Assembly: GCA_004835665.1 (NCBI GenBank)
Contig: RBKR01000002.1
Span: 1,116,001 to 1,180,000 of the forward strand
DNA length: 64,000 nt
DNA from: Phoma sp. XZ068
Taxonomy: Eukaryota; Ascomycota; Dothideomycetes; Pleosporales; Didymellaceae
Direction: 5' to 3'
Position 1 is the stretch's first letter. The number at the start of each line of letters is the position of its first letter. The position numbers and the translations under genes are program-made. This document shows positions 10,337 through 21,964 of this stretch, in pieces. The notes below the pieces were generated by a model. That model was not told the DNA's origin and made no database searches. It was given only the letters and a program-made list of their open reading frames with translations.

Positions 10337-10923
10337 ATGGGCAAAAGAGCTGGCAACGTAGAGTTGGCCTGTAGCCTCACTCTACCAGCAACAGCGGTCA
10401 TTACAGGCTCCTTTTTATCAGGCAAGATCATCTCAATCCATTTCCCCATACTGGAGCAGTACTAACGATCCTCCAAATAACAGGTGCCATGGTCAGCTTA
10501 TCCGCTTTCGTGATCCCGGTTCTGCTAGATACGGGCAGCGATCCCGGCCACATGTCGCGCCAATGGGCCCGCCTCTATCACTACGGGCATATATATCTGC
10601 CCGCATTATGCATCTCTACAACAGGGCTATATCTATATGTAGCACTTGGTCAGCGGCGCGCCGGACGTACGGACTGGTCTCGGTACGCACTAGCAGCGCT
10701 GTCGACGATTGCCATGGTGCCCTTCACGTGGGTGTTCATGACAACGACGAACAATACGCTTTTTGCGATTGAAGAATCAAAAGGTGAAGGAGCTCACTTG
10801 AACCACGTTCAGCAGTTATTGGTCCGCTGGGCTTGGCTGCATGCAACAAGATCTCTTTCACCTCTTATCGGCGCTCTCTTGGGCTTTTCAACTCTGTATC
10901 GGAATATCCTTAGTTCAAAGTAG
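10337..10923 (+). CDS. DUF1772 anthrone oxygenase
   Basis: Two exons (10337-10421, 10484-10923) encode 174 residues with about four hydrophobic segments. FLSGAMVSLSAFVIPVLLDT, formed at the splice junction, and the internal QWARLYHYGH are hallmarks of fungal anthrone oxygenases (HypC, MdpH2 and relatives), which oxidise anthrones at C-10 to anthraquinones with O2 and no cofactor. The intron begins GC rather than GT (donor at 10422 reads gcaaga); a GT-based join does not keep the frame. It is divergent from the EthD gene, and its 3' end faces that of the thioesterase. It supports an anthraquinone as pathway product. Confidence 0.88.
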
Positions 10924-11435
10924 TGGGACAAGGTATCGGAGGAAGAGCACGTAGTGTGTGTCAGGATTCCGTAGGCTGTGAAGGCGTCGGAGTGCGAGGA
11001 GGGGTTGCGGGAATATGTCGGGTATTAGCAATGACGTGGTTGCGGGCCCGGAGGGTTTAGATGTAGGGATCGGTTAGCGGATATAGGTACTAAGTAGCTT
11101 GGCAAACTATCGGGTCATTCTCTTGCTACTTTGCGAGCCTTAATGATTAAGGTCAACAAAATCTGTAGTTGATGTTCTGGGAACATCATGTGATCTTTAC
11201 TTTCACAGTTCGTACATGCAGGGCACTCCCTGATTGGAGGAAACCTGCACGTTCCATTATTTAAACTGCAACAATCTGAATGTCTTCGTTCAGAAGTTTT
11301 AAGACTGAACTGGGCATGAACACGTTCGTAAATATCGGATGTGCTGGTCGTAAAACTACTATAAATTGAGTAGTATTCTATATTGTTTCACGGACATTGT
11401 TTAATAAAGAATGAACAAGAGTTTGCAATTTACTT
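10924..11435. other. Spacer between convergent DUF1772 and thioesterase genes
   Basis: Convergent 3' ends; no coding or structured element recognised. Confidence 0.5.
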
Positions 11436-12470
11436 TCAAACAAGTGAGAACCATCGCTTAACTCCGCCTCTAATCTGGAAACCAACCAAACTGTCCTCCG
11501 CCAACTTCCTTAGAACTTCATCCATGAACGGCTCCAACGCCAATTCCCGAACCTTTGCATCCAGTTTGTTTCCATGAACAGTAGTGACCAGTTCTCCAAC
11601 TGTAAGCCTGCCCTGTATACCTCCGCTGTTCATCTTCTTTGCTTGCTGTAACGCCTGCAACGCAAGCTTTTCACGTCTTGCCTTTCCCGCTAACTCCCCT
11701 GCGATTTTCCCCCTGAGATCTGCAATGACGGCACCATGTGCAGGATAGCCTTTAACGCAATTATAGGTCTGCATTTGGCGCAGCGTGGTCATCCACGTGT
11801 TAAGGTGTTCGACGGCTGCGGTACCATGACCGAGGATATTGTCGCCTGTAAACATAGCTTCTTCCTCCTCAAGGATGAAGCATGTGTGGTCATGTGAGTG
11901 GCCTGGAGAGTGTACTGCGCGCACAGTGGCTCCTTCGACAGCAAAAATTTGATTGTCTTCGATCGGTTGTTGTGTTCTGCTAGGTGTGTGCTTGTAGATG
12001 GAGTGGGTGAGCAAGGGATCCAGACGGATTAGGTCGGGGACACCACCAGTATGGTCCCCATGCCAGTGCGTGAGCAAGACACGAGATAGCGTGAAATTTT
12101 CCCTGCAAAGCGTCTCGGAAATGAGATCAGCCCAATCCGGGATTCCCTGGCCTGTGTCGATGATCAGGCGCTCAGCGCCTGTGCCAACGATATATGTATT
12201 TGTGCCTTGGAGCGTGAACTGCAGCAAGATGATTACAGTCAGTCAGACTCTTAGGCATGGGAAAAACTGCGCGTATGAAAGATTGTATTAAAAGATGGGA
12301 GAGCTCACCTTGCCAGGGTTCTGACCCAAAACACGTATCACCCGTGGGCTGATTTGCTCCACATCCAGCAGTTTTGGCAAATGTGTTTGCTGGCTTTCTA
12401 GATAGTCCTCAAAGGCACACATGTTGAGTGCCTTATTGATTTGGCGATAACCTCCCACACCAGGCGCCAT
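11436..12470 (-). CDS. Metallo-beta-lactamase-type thioesterase acting in trans on the PKS
   Basis: Two exons (12470-12309, 12218-11436) give 314 residues. The metal motif THWHGDH is at residues 104-110. It is followed by the PGHSHDH segment, GDNILGHGT and YPAHG, which supply the other metal ligands. The N-terminus through NPGKFTLQGTNTYIVG is characteristic of the AptB/MdpF/ACTE group. These enzymes hydrolyse the ACP-bound chain of TE-less non-reducing PKSs to release atrochrysone carboxylic acid. The PKS at 12867 lacks a TE and is transcribed divergently from a shared 396-base promoter, which fits exactly. The start is supported by the family-typical GGYRQINKALNMCAFEDY opening. Identification is firm; the precise chain released is inferred. 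Confidence 0.95.
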
Positions 12471-12866
12471 GTTGTGTGGTTGGAAGCTGGAGTTGGAAAC
12501 AAGGAGTCCAGAGATAAATGAAGCATCTTTGTTGTTCGGGACAAGGAAATGCTCCGAAGGAACTCGGTTGCCACCCTTCGGAAACGGCGATCCAGCTCAA
12601 CTGGCTTCTTCGGGAGGTATAGCACCCCAGGAGCAGAGTTCGGGATACTAAGTTACACCGTAATTGTATAGCGGGGCACATGATTGGCGAAATGCTGTCT
12701 GTATCTGCATGCGTATTGTCCGACTTAGTTTCGGTGCATCCGACCCAAGATTGCAATTTATGTTGAGCTCAAGAAGCCAACAAACTCTATCCGCACTTGT
12801 CAATCGCTTTTTATAAGGAATTGACATGAGATTTTCTTCCACTCAATACACCTGAGCCGACGAAAA
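12471..12866. promoter_or_regulatory. Bidirectional promoter, thioesterase / PKS
   Basis: Shared spacer of 396 bases between the two genes that must be co-expressed. It contains an unusually dense group of CCGA/TCGG half-sites near 12720-12743 (separate entry). Confidence 0.65.
12720..12743. promoter_or_regulatory. CCGA-N7-TCGG-N5-CCGA half-site array
   Basis: Three alternating half-sites: CCGA at 12720-12723, TCGG at 12731-12734 and CCGA at 12740-12743. The first pair repeats the geometry of the inverted repeat at 3849-3865 upstream of the SDR. It is a candidate operator for a Zn2Cys6 cluster regulator. Inference from pattern only. Confidence 0.42.
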
Positions 12867-15800
12867 ATGGTTGTTGATACGGGTTGTGATGCCGCTTGCA
12901 GCGTGGAGGAGGTCTCTACGTCCTCGACTACCGGTTCTTTGGTGGAACCAGACACGATGAAGCTCGGGTATTTCAGCAATGAGTTTCCACACGACGACCT
13001 GAAAGATCTCTTCCGCCGCCTGTATGCCCACAGCAAAGACAGACGGTATGCAACTTTGGCTCGATTTATCCGCGAGGCTACCTTAGCCGTCAAGAATGAA
13101 GTGCGCTTGCTGCCAACCACTCTAAGATCTCTTGTTCCGTCTTTCGAGACCATCTTCGACCTTGCGGACCATCCAGAGCTTAGAACCGGTCCTCTTGGTG
13201 GTTCAATTGAGGGAACGCTTCTTTGTGCCCTCCAGTTGGCCGCCTTCATTGGGTATGACAGATCCCCTCTTTGTCCAGAAGGAGACACTTGAAGTCTTCT
13301 GCTAATATGCACTTTTCAGACATTACGAGAACTCTTCCAGTGATGAGTTCTATTCCAACAATGCTGATACTTATCTCGCCGGATTGGGCACGGGTCTGCT
13401 CTCTACCGTTGCCATCTCACTCTCCCCTACCCTAGCCGATGTGCCGATCGCTGGGGCTGAAGTCTTACGAATCGCTTTCAGGCTTGGTCTTCTTGTTGAT
13501 GAGGTCTCTCAGAACTTGCAGCCCCGCTCCCTTGACGGCAGTTCCCCTCCCAGCTGGGCCTACGTGGTTTCCGGTGTCGCTGTAGAAGATGTTCAAAAAG
13601 AACTAGATACCATTCACGCTGTGGAGGTGAGTGGAATCGAGATAACCCAAATATTGACGAAGAACGAATATTAATCTTCTCTTGCATAGAAAATCCCGGA
13701 ACCAAATAAGGTCTTCATCAGCGCTGTCAGCAAGACGGCAGTGACTATTAGCGGCCCTCCGGCTCGTCTGAAGCACGTTTTTCACGTATCAGATTTCTTT
13801 CGTGATGCGACTTCCATTCCACTGCCTGTGTATTCAGGTTTGTGTCACGCCAAACACATCTACAACAGGGGACATGTGAATCGCATCGTTTCCACTACGG
13901 CACTTGAATCGCTCGACACTAAATTCACACCTCGCGTCCCTATCTTCTCTACAAACACAGGAAAGCCCTTCCATGCCACATCGGCTGTTGTCCTCTTCCA
14001 GAACATTATTGAGGAGATTCTGACTCAAAAGATTCGATTCGACAGCGTCGTAGAAGGGGTTATGCAGAGGGCGAGAGAGAGCAGTGCAACCGAATGCCAA
14101 GTGCTTATTACCCGCAATTCTCTGCCCGTCCGCGACTTAATAGCCGCTCTGAGCTCAGATTCGTCACAGTTCAGAACAGGCACCAAGGACATCATCCCAT
14201 GGATTGCAAACCCACAATCTGTCCCGCAGGGCTCAAACGGAGCTCAGAACGCTAAAATTGCCATCGTAGGCATGTCTTGTCGCCTGCCTGGAGGGGCAGT
14301 CGACACAGAGAAGTTTTGGGAAGTCCTGGAGCAAGGGCATGATGTGCACAGAAAAATACCAGCTGATCGTTTCGATGTGGATACACACCATGACCCCACT
14401 GGAAAACGCGTCAACACTAGCGTCACTCCATATGGCTGCTTTATTGAAGATCCGGGTCTTTTCGACGCTCCGTTTTTCAATATGTCTCCACGCGAAGCAC
14501 TTCAAACAGACCCAATGCAAAGACTTGCTCTTGTCACAGCCTACGAGGCTCTTGAGAGAGCTGGATACGTTGCGAATAGAACATCATCCACCGATCTACA
14601 CCGTATTGGGACCTTTTACGGACAGGCAAGTGACGACTACCGCGAAGTAAACACGGCCCAGGAAATTGGTACCTATTTTATCACTGGTGGTTGCCGAGCT
14701 TTTGGCCCGGGACGCATCAACTATTTCTTCAAATTTTCTGGTCCCAGCTACAGCATAGACACAGCTTGTTCCTCAAGTTTAGCAACTATCCATGTCGCTT
14801 GCAACTCTCTCTGGCAAGGCGACATTGACATGGCAGTAGCCGGAGGCATGAATGTCTTGACCAATTCTGACGCATTTGCTGGATTGGGCAGTGGCCACTT
14901 TCTATCCAAGACGCCGAATGCATGCAAAACATGGGATAGCGAAGCGGATGGATACTGTCGTGCTGATGGCATTGTATCAGTTGTGTTGAAGCGGCTGGAG
15001 GACGCAGAAGCTGATAACGACAATATTCTAGGCGTCATCCTTGGGGCTGGAACAAATCATTCCGCTGATGCCGTATCTATCACTCACCCACATGCTGGAC
15101 ACCAGGCTGATCTAACAAGACAAATTCTCAATCAGGCTGCTGTCGATCCACTAGATGTCAGCTACGTGGAGATGCATGGAACGGGCACACAGGCTGGCGA
15201 CACCCAAGAAATCCAATCTGTGTCTGAAGTCTTTGCGCCTCTTACAACCACAAAACGTAGAAGCGCTAAACGGCCACTGCACATTGGGGCTGCCAAAGCT
15301 AATGTTGGCCACGGAGAGGCTGTGGCAGGTTCAACGGCGTTGCTGAAGGTGTTGCTTATGCTGGAAAAAGGGTGGATTCCACCGCATGTGGGTATTAAGA
15401 ACAGCATTAACCCAGCCTTCCCGCAGGATCTTGATCAACGCCATTTGTATATTCCGTTCGAAAAGACACCTTGGCCACGTACACCGGAGAAGAAGCGTAT
15501 TGCTGTCATCAATAACTTTAGCGCCGCTGGAGGAAACACTAGTATCGTGGTTGAAGAAGGGCCTCTCCGCGAGGCAAGCGGCAGGGTTGATCCTCGCCAA
15601 TGTCAAGCTGTGACTGTGTCAGCTAAGAGCAAGGTTTCTTTAAAGGGCAATTTAGAGCGTATGATCGCTTACCTGGAGACGCACCCGGACGCCTCACTGT
15701 CCAACTTGTCATACACGACGACAGCTCGGCGCTATCACCACAACCATCGCGTAGCTGTGTCTACATCGAACATTTCCCATCTGAAAACACAATTGAACAC

Positions 15801-18506
15801 AGCTCTTAAGTCCGTGGACACTCACAAACCGATTCCAGCGACTGGTGCACCACCGGTTGTCTTCGCCTTCACCGGCCAAGGGGCGTCACATAGGTCCATG
15901 AATCTGGAGCTGTTCCGCCATTCTCCATTTTTCCGGTCACAATTGCTGCATTTAGACTCGCTAGGTCAGGGTCAGGGCTTCCCGACATTCATCCCGGCCG
16001 TTGACGGTAGCTACCCACAAGATCACAATCACTCACCCACTGTCACGCAGCTTACTCTTCTCTGCATTGAGATAGCTCTTGCCAAGTATTGGGAATCACT
16101 CGGTGTGCGTCCTGACGTTGTCGTAGGACACAGTCTTGGCGAATACGCTGCTCTACACGTGGCTGGTGTTTTGTCTGCCGCTGATGCCATTTTCCTTGTC
16201 GGCTCGAGAGCTAGCATGCTAGAGAAGAAGTGCCAAATTGGTAGCCATAAGATGTTGGCAGTGCGAGCATCACTCGATGAGATCCGCAAGACAGTTGGAG
16301 ATGAGTCTTTGGAGGTCGCGTGCGTCAACGGACCGAAAGACACGGTGCTAAGCGGCACTGTAGCCGAGGTTCATACTCTTGCCAACGACCTGGAAGCAGC
16401 AGGTTTCAAGTGCTTTCACTTGGATGTGGCCTATGCTTTCCATTCATCGCAGACAGATCCCATCTTGGATGAGTTTGAAGATGTGGCACGAACAGGAGCA
16501 CTTTTCCAGCCGCCAAACATGCCAGTCATTTCGCCACTTCTAGGAAAGGTGGTGTTCGACGAGAAGACTTTCGACGCTTGCTATATGCGACGGGCAACTA
16601 GAGAGACTGTTAATTTTGTGGCAGGTTTGGAGGCTGCTCATGCAACGAGCACGGTCGAAGACAACATGGTGTGGGTCGAGATCGGCCCCCATCCTGTGTG
16701 TCTTGGGTTTGTGAGATCAACGTTGCCTGCTGCGCACGCATTAGTTCCTTCCATGCGTCGGGGTGAGGACAACTGGACCACCTTGTCAAACAGTCTAGCG
16801 GCGATCCACACAGCCGGCGTGCCATTGGGTTGGAATGAGTTTCACCGCCCCTTTGAGCAAGACCTCCAGCTCTTGGATTTGCCTACCTACGCCTGGAATG
16901 ATAAGAACCATTGGATTCAATACAATGGGGACTGGGCGCTTACCAAGGGCAACACGTTCTATGACGCCGAGAAAGCGGAGGCCAAGGCAGTAGAGGCAAA
17001 TCCGTTGATGGGACCCCGTTCTAGTTTGAGCACATCGCTTGTTCATCGTGTTGTGGAAGAGAGATTCTCCGGTTCGGCTGGTACAGTGATCGTGCAGTCG
17101 GATATGATGCAGGCAGACTTCTTGGCCGCTGCTTGGGGCCATCAGATGAATGGAGCAGGCGTAGTAACATCGGTAAGTCTTGACTTGATTCCTCAGGTCT
17201 CAGTACGGCAGCTAATTTTTAATAGTCCATACATGCTGATATTGCATGGACGCTCGGCAAGTACTTAGTTGATAAGCTAAAACCAAAGTGGAAAGATGTT
17301 GTCGACATGGACATCAGCGACCTTGCAGTCCGTGAGGGGCTTGTGGCGCAAAAGAACACCAGCGTTTCTCAACTTATTCAGATCTCCATCACGACTGAAG
17401 ACATAGACACTGGTTATGCCTATCTGGAATGGCATAACGTTGCGAACGACGGTACCATCGTAGATGATGAGCCTGTCGTTAAAGCCACGATATTATACGG
17501 ATCAGCAGCCACCTGGCTAAAGAGCTGGGAACCAATGACTCATCTTATCCAAGGACGTATCGAGGCCCTCCAACGGCTGGCCGATGAGGGTTCTGCTAAT
17601 CGCCTTTCCCATAACATGTCGTACCAGCTCTTCGCCAACAATCTTGTTGACTACGCAGACAAGTATCGTGGGATGCAATCGGTTGTGATGAATGGGCTCG
17701 AAGCATTCGCTGAGGTCACGATCAAGACGGATAAAGGGGGTGTTTGGACTGTGCCACCCTTCTTCATCGACAGCGTGTTTCACCTAGGAGGTTTTGTCAT
17801 GAATGTATCAGACGCCAACGATACAAAGAACAACTTCTTCGTCACTCCTGGTTGGAACTCGCTTCGTATGAGCCGCCCTCTCTTGGCCGGTGGCAAATAC
17901 CAGTCCTATGTTAAAATGATTCCCACGGCCGAGGATTCTTCCGTCTACCTAGGCGACGTCTACGTGCTGGAAGAGGGCGAAATCATCGGCGTTATGCAAG
18001 CAATGAAGTTCCGCCAGTATCCTCGGGTACTCCTCAACCGCTTCTTCTCCCCTGCCGATGTTAAGAACCCCGGGACTGGCGTTCCTATCCCCATCCGCAA
18101 AGTCTCATATGCGGTTAAGGCCACCCCTACAGTTTCCAAAACGGCTGAGCTTAAACAAGCCGAACCCGAACCAGCGCCTTTGGCACCCGTATCCTCAGCA
18201 CCACCAGAACCAAAACCGGCGGAAATAGCTGTGGCTTTATCAAACACGCCTGTGGCAGTCGTTGCCCTCAACTCGGACAGCACTGCCGTCAAGGCTGTGG
18301 CACTTGTCGCTGAAGAGGCGGGTCTGGAAATTTCAGACCTTACGGATGATGCTCCGTTCGCAGACCTTGGGGTGGACAGCTTGATGAGTCTTGTCATTGC
18401 TGAAAAGCTACGTGATCAGCTCGGCGTCACAGTTAGTGGTAGCTTATTCTTGGAGTATCCGACTGTAGGAGATTTGCGGGCTTGGTTAGTTGAGTATTAC
18501 AGCTAG
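12867..18506 (+). CDS. Non-reducing polyketide synthase, SAT-KS-AT-PT-ACP without TE
   Basis: Four exons (12867-13252, 13320-13626, 13690-17172, 17226-18506) encode 1818 residues, the usual size of group V non-reducing PKSs (MdpG, AptA, ACAS). The SAT domain occupies the first ~400 residues. KS follows with active Cys 591 in DTACSSSL, His 727 in HGTGTQ and His 772 in NVGHGEA. The malonyl-AT has Ser 1046 in GHSLGEY. The product-template domain has His 1350 (LVHRVVEE) and Asp 1574 (FIDSVFH). One ACP has its phosphopantetheine Ser 1777 in GVDSLMSL, and the protein ends about 40 residues later with no thioesterase. An Ala/Pro/Glu-rich linker precedes the ACP. The SAT motif expected to be GxCxG reads GLGTG, so the nucleophile is missing. 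With the neighbouring thioesterase, EthD and DUF1772 proteins, an octaketide such as atrochrysone carboxylic acid is the likely product, by inference. Confidence 0.96.
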
Positions 18507-19163
18507 GTAGACTCTTTGTATTTATTGCTGCTAGTTATTGTTATTGTTTTATATATATTTCTTTTTTACAACCCTACTTAGATAAACTCTTGAACAGGAC
18601 TTATTGTCTTTAAACTACTTTTAAGGTCGTATGTATACGGTATAAACAAAGTCTTATTTATTTAAGCTAACTTTAGACTATATACAATCATTTTAATATT
18701 AGGCAGCTGATTATGGTTCTTTAATTGTTTAATTCTTTAGTTTATAACTATAGTTATTTCCCTGGCTAGGGTAGAATAAGAGAATATTAGAATACAAACA
18801 CAATATTATAGGTGGGAGGAGGACAAATTGCTACTGATTCTAAGCGAGCTCTTAGAATCTATTCCCGTACTCCGTTCTCACTTAGGACGGCATAGTTCAA
18901 GCCCTTGAACTCATACATTATTAGGCGGCATCGGCCTGTTTCAGCGCATTTGGCTGTCTGATCCAAATTTTCGACGGAGTTTTGGCATTTATTTTACTGC
19001 TGTATGGATGAATACTAAGTACTTAGTGTAGTAGAAAATATGCTTAACCAAGAGAATTTTGGCCAGAAGGAAACAGTAAGCAAGTATAGCTGTAGCTTGA
19101 TTGAATTTATTGGCCTTCATATCCTCCACGTGGTTTCGAGTAAGGAGTAACTGAAGGCAAGCT
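18507..19163. other. AT-rich spacer, probably RIP-mutated
   Basis: Between the convergent PKS and dehydratase genes. About 18507-18800 is strongly AT-rich and has runs of TA, unlike the flanking coding sequence. I find no frame or terminal repeat, so any transposon it came from is beyond recognition. Confidence 0.5.
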
Positions 19164-19775
19164 CTAATCATAAGTGTAGAAAATCTTATCAAACTCATGC
19201 TCCTTCCACCGAAGGTGCGGCAGCAGTCCAGCCCACTTCCAAACGCCATCTATCTTGCGATAGTGGACAGTGCAGTTTCCTGAGGCATGACCTCTGCGCT
19301 GGACTTCGGTTAGAGTGTCGTCGGTGTACCTCTGGTGCGTGACACGCATCTGGTGGGTGCCGATGATGAACCCTTCCTCCTGCTGCTCGAACTTGGAAAC
19401 GCCAACAAAGTGTTGCGACTTGACACGGGTGTTGCCCAAGAAGCCGGGGTCCTTGACCTGTTCAATGAACTCTTCAGCAGGAATAGCCTCCCAGTACTTG
19501 TCCATAAAAGCACGATAATCGATCTGAGCTTATTTAGCACTGAACACAATACGGACAGCAATGGACCGGTGTACATGAAGCGTGGGTGTGGCATTCCGCA
19601 GGAAGCGGTCCCAATCCTTCGTGTCATAACTCTCAGCCCACTCAAGCATGGCTGCCTGGCAACCAATAACATCTGAGAGTAGTTTCCGTGTCAGCACGCT
19701 TTGAGGATTGCGCAATCGGATCAGCCAGTTGTGTTTAGACTAACCTTCAGGGGCAGGCTGCTTGTCGCGAACCAT
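19164..19775 (-). CDS. Scytalone-dehydratase-like enzyme (MdpB/ClaB type)
   Basis: Three exons (19775-19745, 19672-19575, 19523-19164) give 162 residues, typical of the family. The catalytic pattern of scytalone dehydratase is preserved: Tyr 26-Asp 27 in AESYDTKDW, Tyr 46 in LHIDYRAF, His 81 in KSQHFVG and His 100 in IGTHQMRV. KIDGVWKWAGL near the C-terminus is the classic final strand. In anthraquinone clusters such proteins dehydrate reduced hydroquinone intermediates (emodin to chrysophanol-type deoxygenation, with a ketoreductase). It shares a 649-base divergent promoter with GST 2. A melanin role is less likely because no naphthol reductase or naphthalene PKS is nearby. Confidence 0.93.
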
Positions 19776-20424
19776 TGTGCGATTTGTATAAGGCTTTTGG
19801 TCTGGAAGTGGAATTTGTTGTTGTTGCTGTCTGGTTCTCTACCTGGAAGCATTCATTGCATTTTATACTTAAAAAGTTGCACTTGCTAGACACAATGCTT
19901 CTACAATCATTCGTCTACAATGCCTTTCGGGAATGAAGAGGCATAATGCTCCGATGCGGATTATCAATCACCCGAGGCGCGGAACGTGGCCAAAATATGG
20001 TCACGGACTGATCGGTAGGTAAGCGCTTATCTTATCACGACTCCGAACGAGATTACGCCGAGACCTGCTACTTCGGGCACCAGATCGGGGCGTAGGGAGA
20101 GGGGTTTTCTTAACCTCGCGCGTCGATGTCCTTTCCAACATTTCGGAATTGCGGTTGATCCTCACGTGGAGGAACACCAGCTGCACGCCTGGCGCTTGCC
20201 CACCCAGTCTATACACAACTATCCGGTCGCAGTGCAGGCTCAACATTACGTGCGAATACTCAGATATCTGCCCGATTTGATCAAGATATCTGCAATTTGT
20301 CTTATATAAACGATAACAGCCCAATATTTCACTCAGCAGAAGACTTGACAGAGAAGTGCAGCCTTTTATTCAAGTTTAATTTTTCAGAATCAAAACTCAA
20401 GGTTAAAAAAGATCACGAACAACG
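19776..20424. promoter_or_regulatory. Divergent promoter, dehydratase / GST 2
   Basis: Bidirectional spacer. A looser pair CCGA-N11-TCGG lies near 20055, but the spacing differs from the two N7 sites, so I give it little weight. No gene. Confidence 0.45.
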
Positions 20425-21266
20425 ATGGCGCCTGAACACTCAAGCATCAAGCTTTGGACACATCCCCTTAGCCCTTGTAAGATCGCCTGCGCATATTTGG
20501 CATCGCTTTTTGAACTGACTTTGCAGGGTCTCATCGTGTGTCAATTGCGCTCGACGAACTAAAGGTATCGTACGAACAGGAGATCGTCGATATTAGCGTG
20601 CCTCGGACCGATGACTACTTGAAAATCAACCCACGTGGCATTGTCCCGTCGCTCTGCTTCAAGGGACAGATCATCACCGAATCAACCATTATAACAACTT
20701 TCCTTGCTGATGCATACCCATCGTCTACGCTGCTTCCTGCCTCGACAGCTTCCAACGGGCCCTTGACCCGTGCCAAGATTTCTTTTTTCGTCGACACTTA
20801 TTTCAACAAGGTGCAACCTCACTTTATGCGCTCGCAGAAGACGAAGTCTGAGGAGGAGCGCGCTTCAGCTCTGGCCGACTTTGTCAGTGCAGCCGCTAAG
20901 GAACTCGACCCCCTACTTGCTGATGCGGCGCCTTTCTTTGGCGGCTCAAGCACATTGACACTTGCAGAGGTACGTTACGTCAACCGCTAAGCATACCTCT
21001 TGATGAGGGCTGAATACACGTTATTACAAAGAACCTGGAGCTAAGCTGATTTTTGAGACCAGGCCTTGACAGGACCCTTCATTATCCGGGCTTATCTTTT
21101 GCCTAAGCATGATCTGCTGCCACAGAGCCTATTGACCGACCTGGCGGAGAAGGCGCCTCACTTCAACAACTGGGCAAATGAGGTTACAAACCACCCAAGC
21201 GTAAATAACGGAATCTGGGATGAGACGAAGATTTTAGACAATATTAGAAGAAGGCTTGCAGGATAG
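20425..21266 (+). CDS. Glutathione S-transferase, Ser-type (cluster GST 2)
   Basis: Three exons (20425-20476, 20527-20969, 21063-21266) encode 232 residues. The active-site loop is L-S-P-W-S-H-R at residues 15-21, so a Ser stands where GST 1 has Cys. NPRGIVPSL and the acidic ESTIITTFLAD follow, and the helical C-terminal domain is complete. Exon 1 is 52 nt in both GSTs and ends inside the Trp codon of the S/C-P-W motif; the second intron also falls at the same place, after LTLAE. The pair therefore arose by duplication. A Ser-type enzyme would be expected to activate glutathione for conjugation or isomerisation. Role in the pathway is inferred from position. Confidence 0.9.
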
Positions 21267-21964
21267 AAAATATTTATTCTATAGATGTTAGGATTAGAAA
21301 TTCAATTCTTACCAATCATAGAGATAAACCTTGGCTCGGCCGAACTGTATGCTCACATACTGCGTTCGGCACGAAGTGCGCATCTAGTCGGCCTAGGTAG
21401 TAATCCTGCCCTTCGTGATTTCAATATTACTGATCAAGATTAGATGAGTCGGCGCACTCAACTTCCCGCGATAGACTGGCTTGTTGATGACCAACGCTAA
21501 GTAGGACGCGCTCACAGGATATCTTGGCGAATTTGTCTCCCTAAAGAGGTTATATAGATTAATTGAAATAATATAGTTTGTATAAACTAGGGCTAGGAGT
21601 AGTGATAAAGATCTACTTTGCTATGGGGCAAGCTTAGTCAAACACATTGTGCCGTATCCAGCTGCTGATTATAAAACACTTTCTCCCGATGACCTGCCAT
21701 GGATAGCCTGGTTGACATATAGGAATTGGCGTGCTTTGAAATCTACTTCCGTGGCTTTGCTTAGGAGAAGGTGAGGTTGTCGTCCTTTGGTCCGCTGCTT
21801 AGCAATGCCGACCTTCTTCTAAACGCAAGTAGAGCTGTGGACAGTAATCGACATTCTACTCATACTTAAGTTGTCATGCTCCAATTAAACATTTCGAAAA
21901 GTTTACTATACTGCTTTGCTGGGTTTCTATTCTTATTTATCGCTTTTCTGCAAGACCTACAAAA
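21267..21964. other. Spacer and promoter of the MDR oxidoreductase gene
   Basis: No coding sequence recognised. Several TCGG triplets occur at about 21337-21392, without a clean inverted repeat. Confidence 0.45.

Noticed and set aside
19164..19775. Scytalone-dehydratase-like gene as part of DHN-melanin synthesis
   Set aside because: No naphthalene-type PKS or naphthol reductase is near; the context is an atrochrysone-type cluster.
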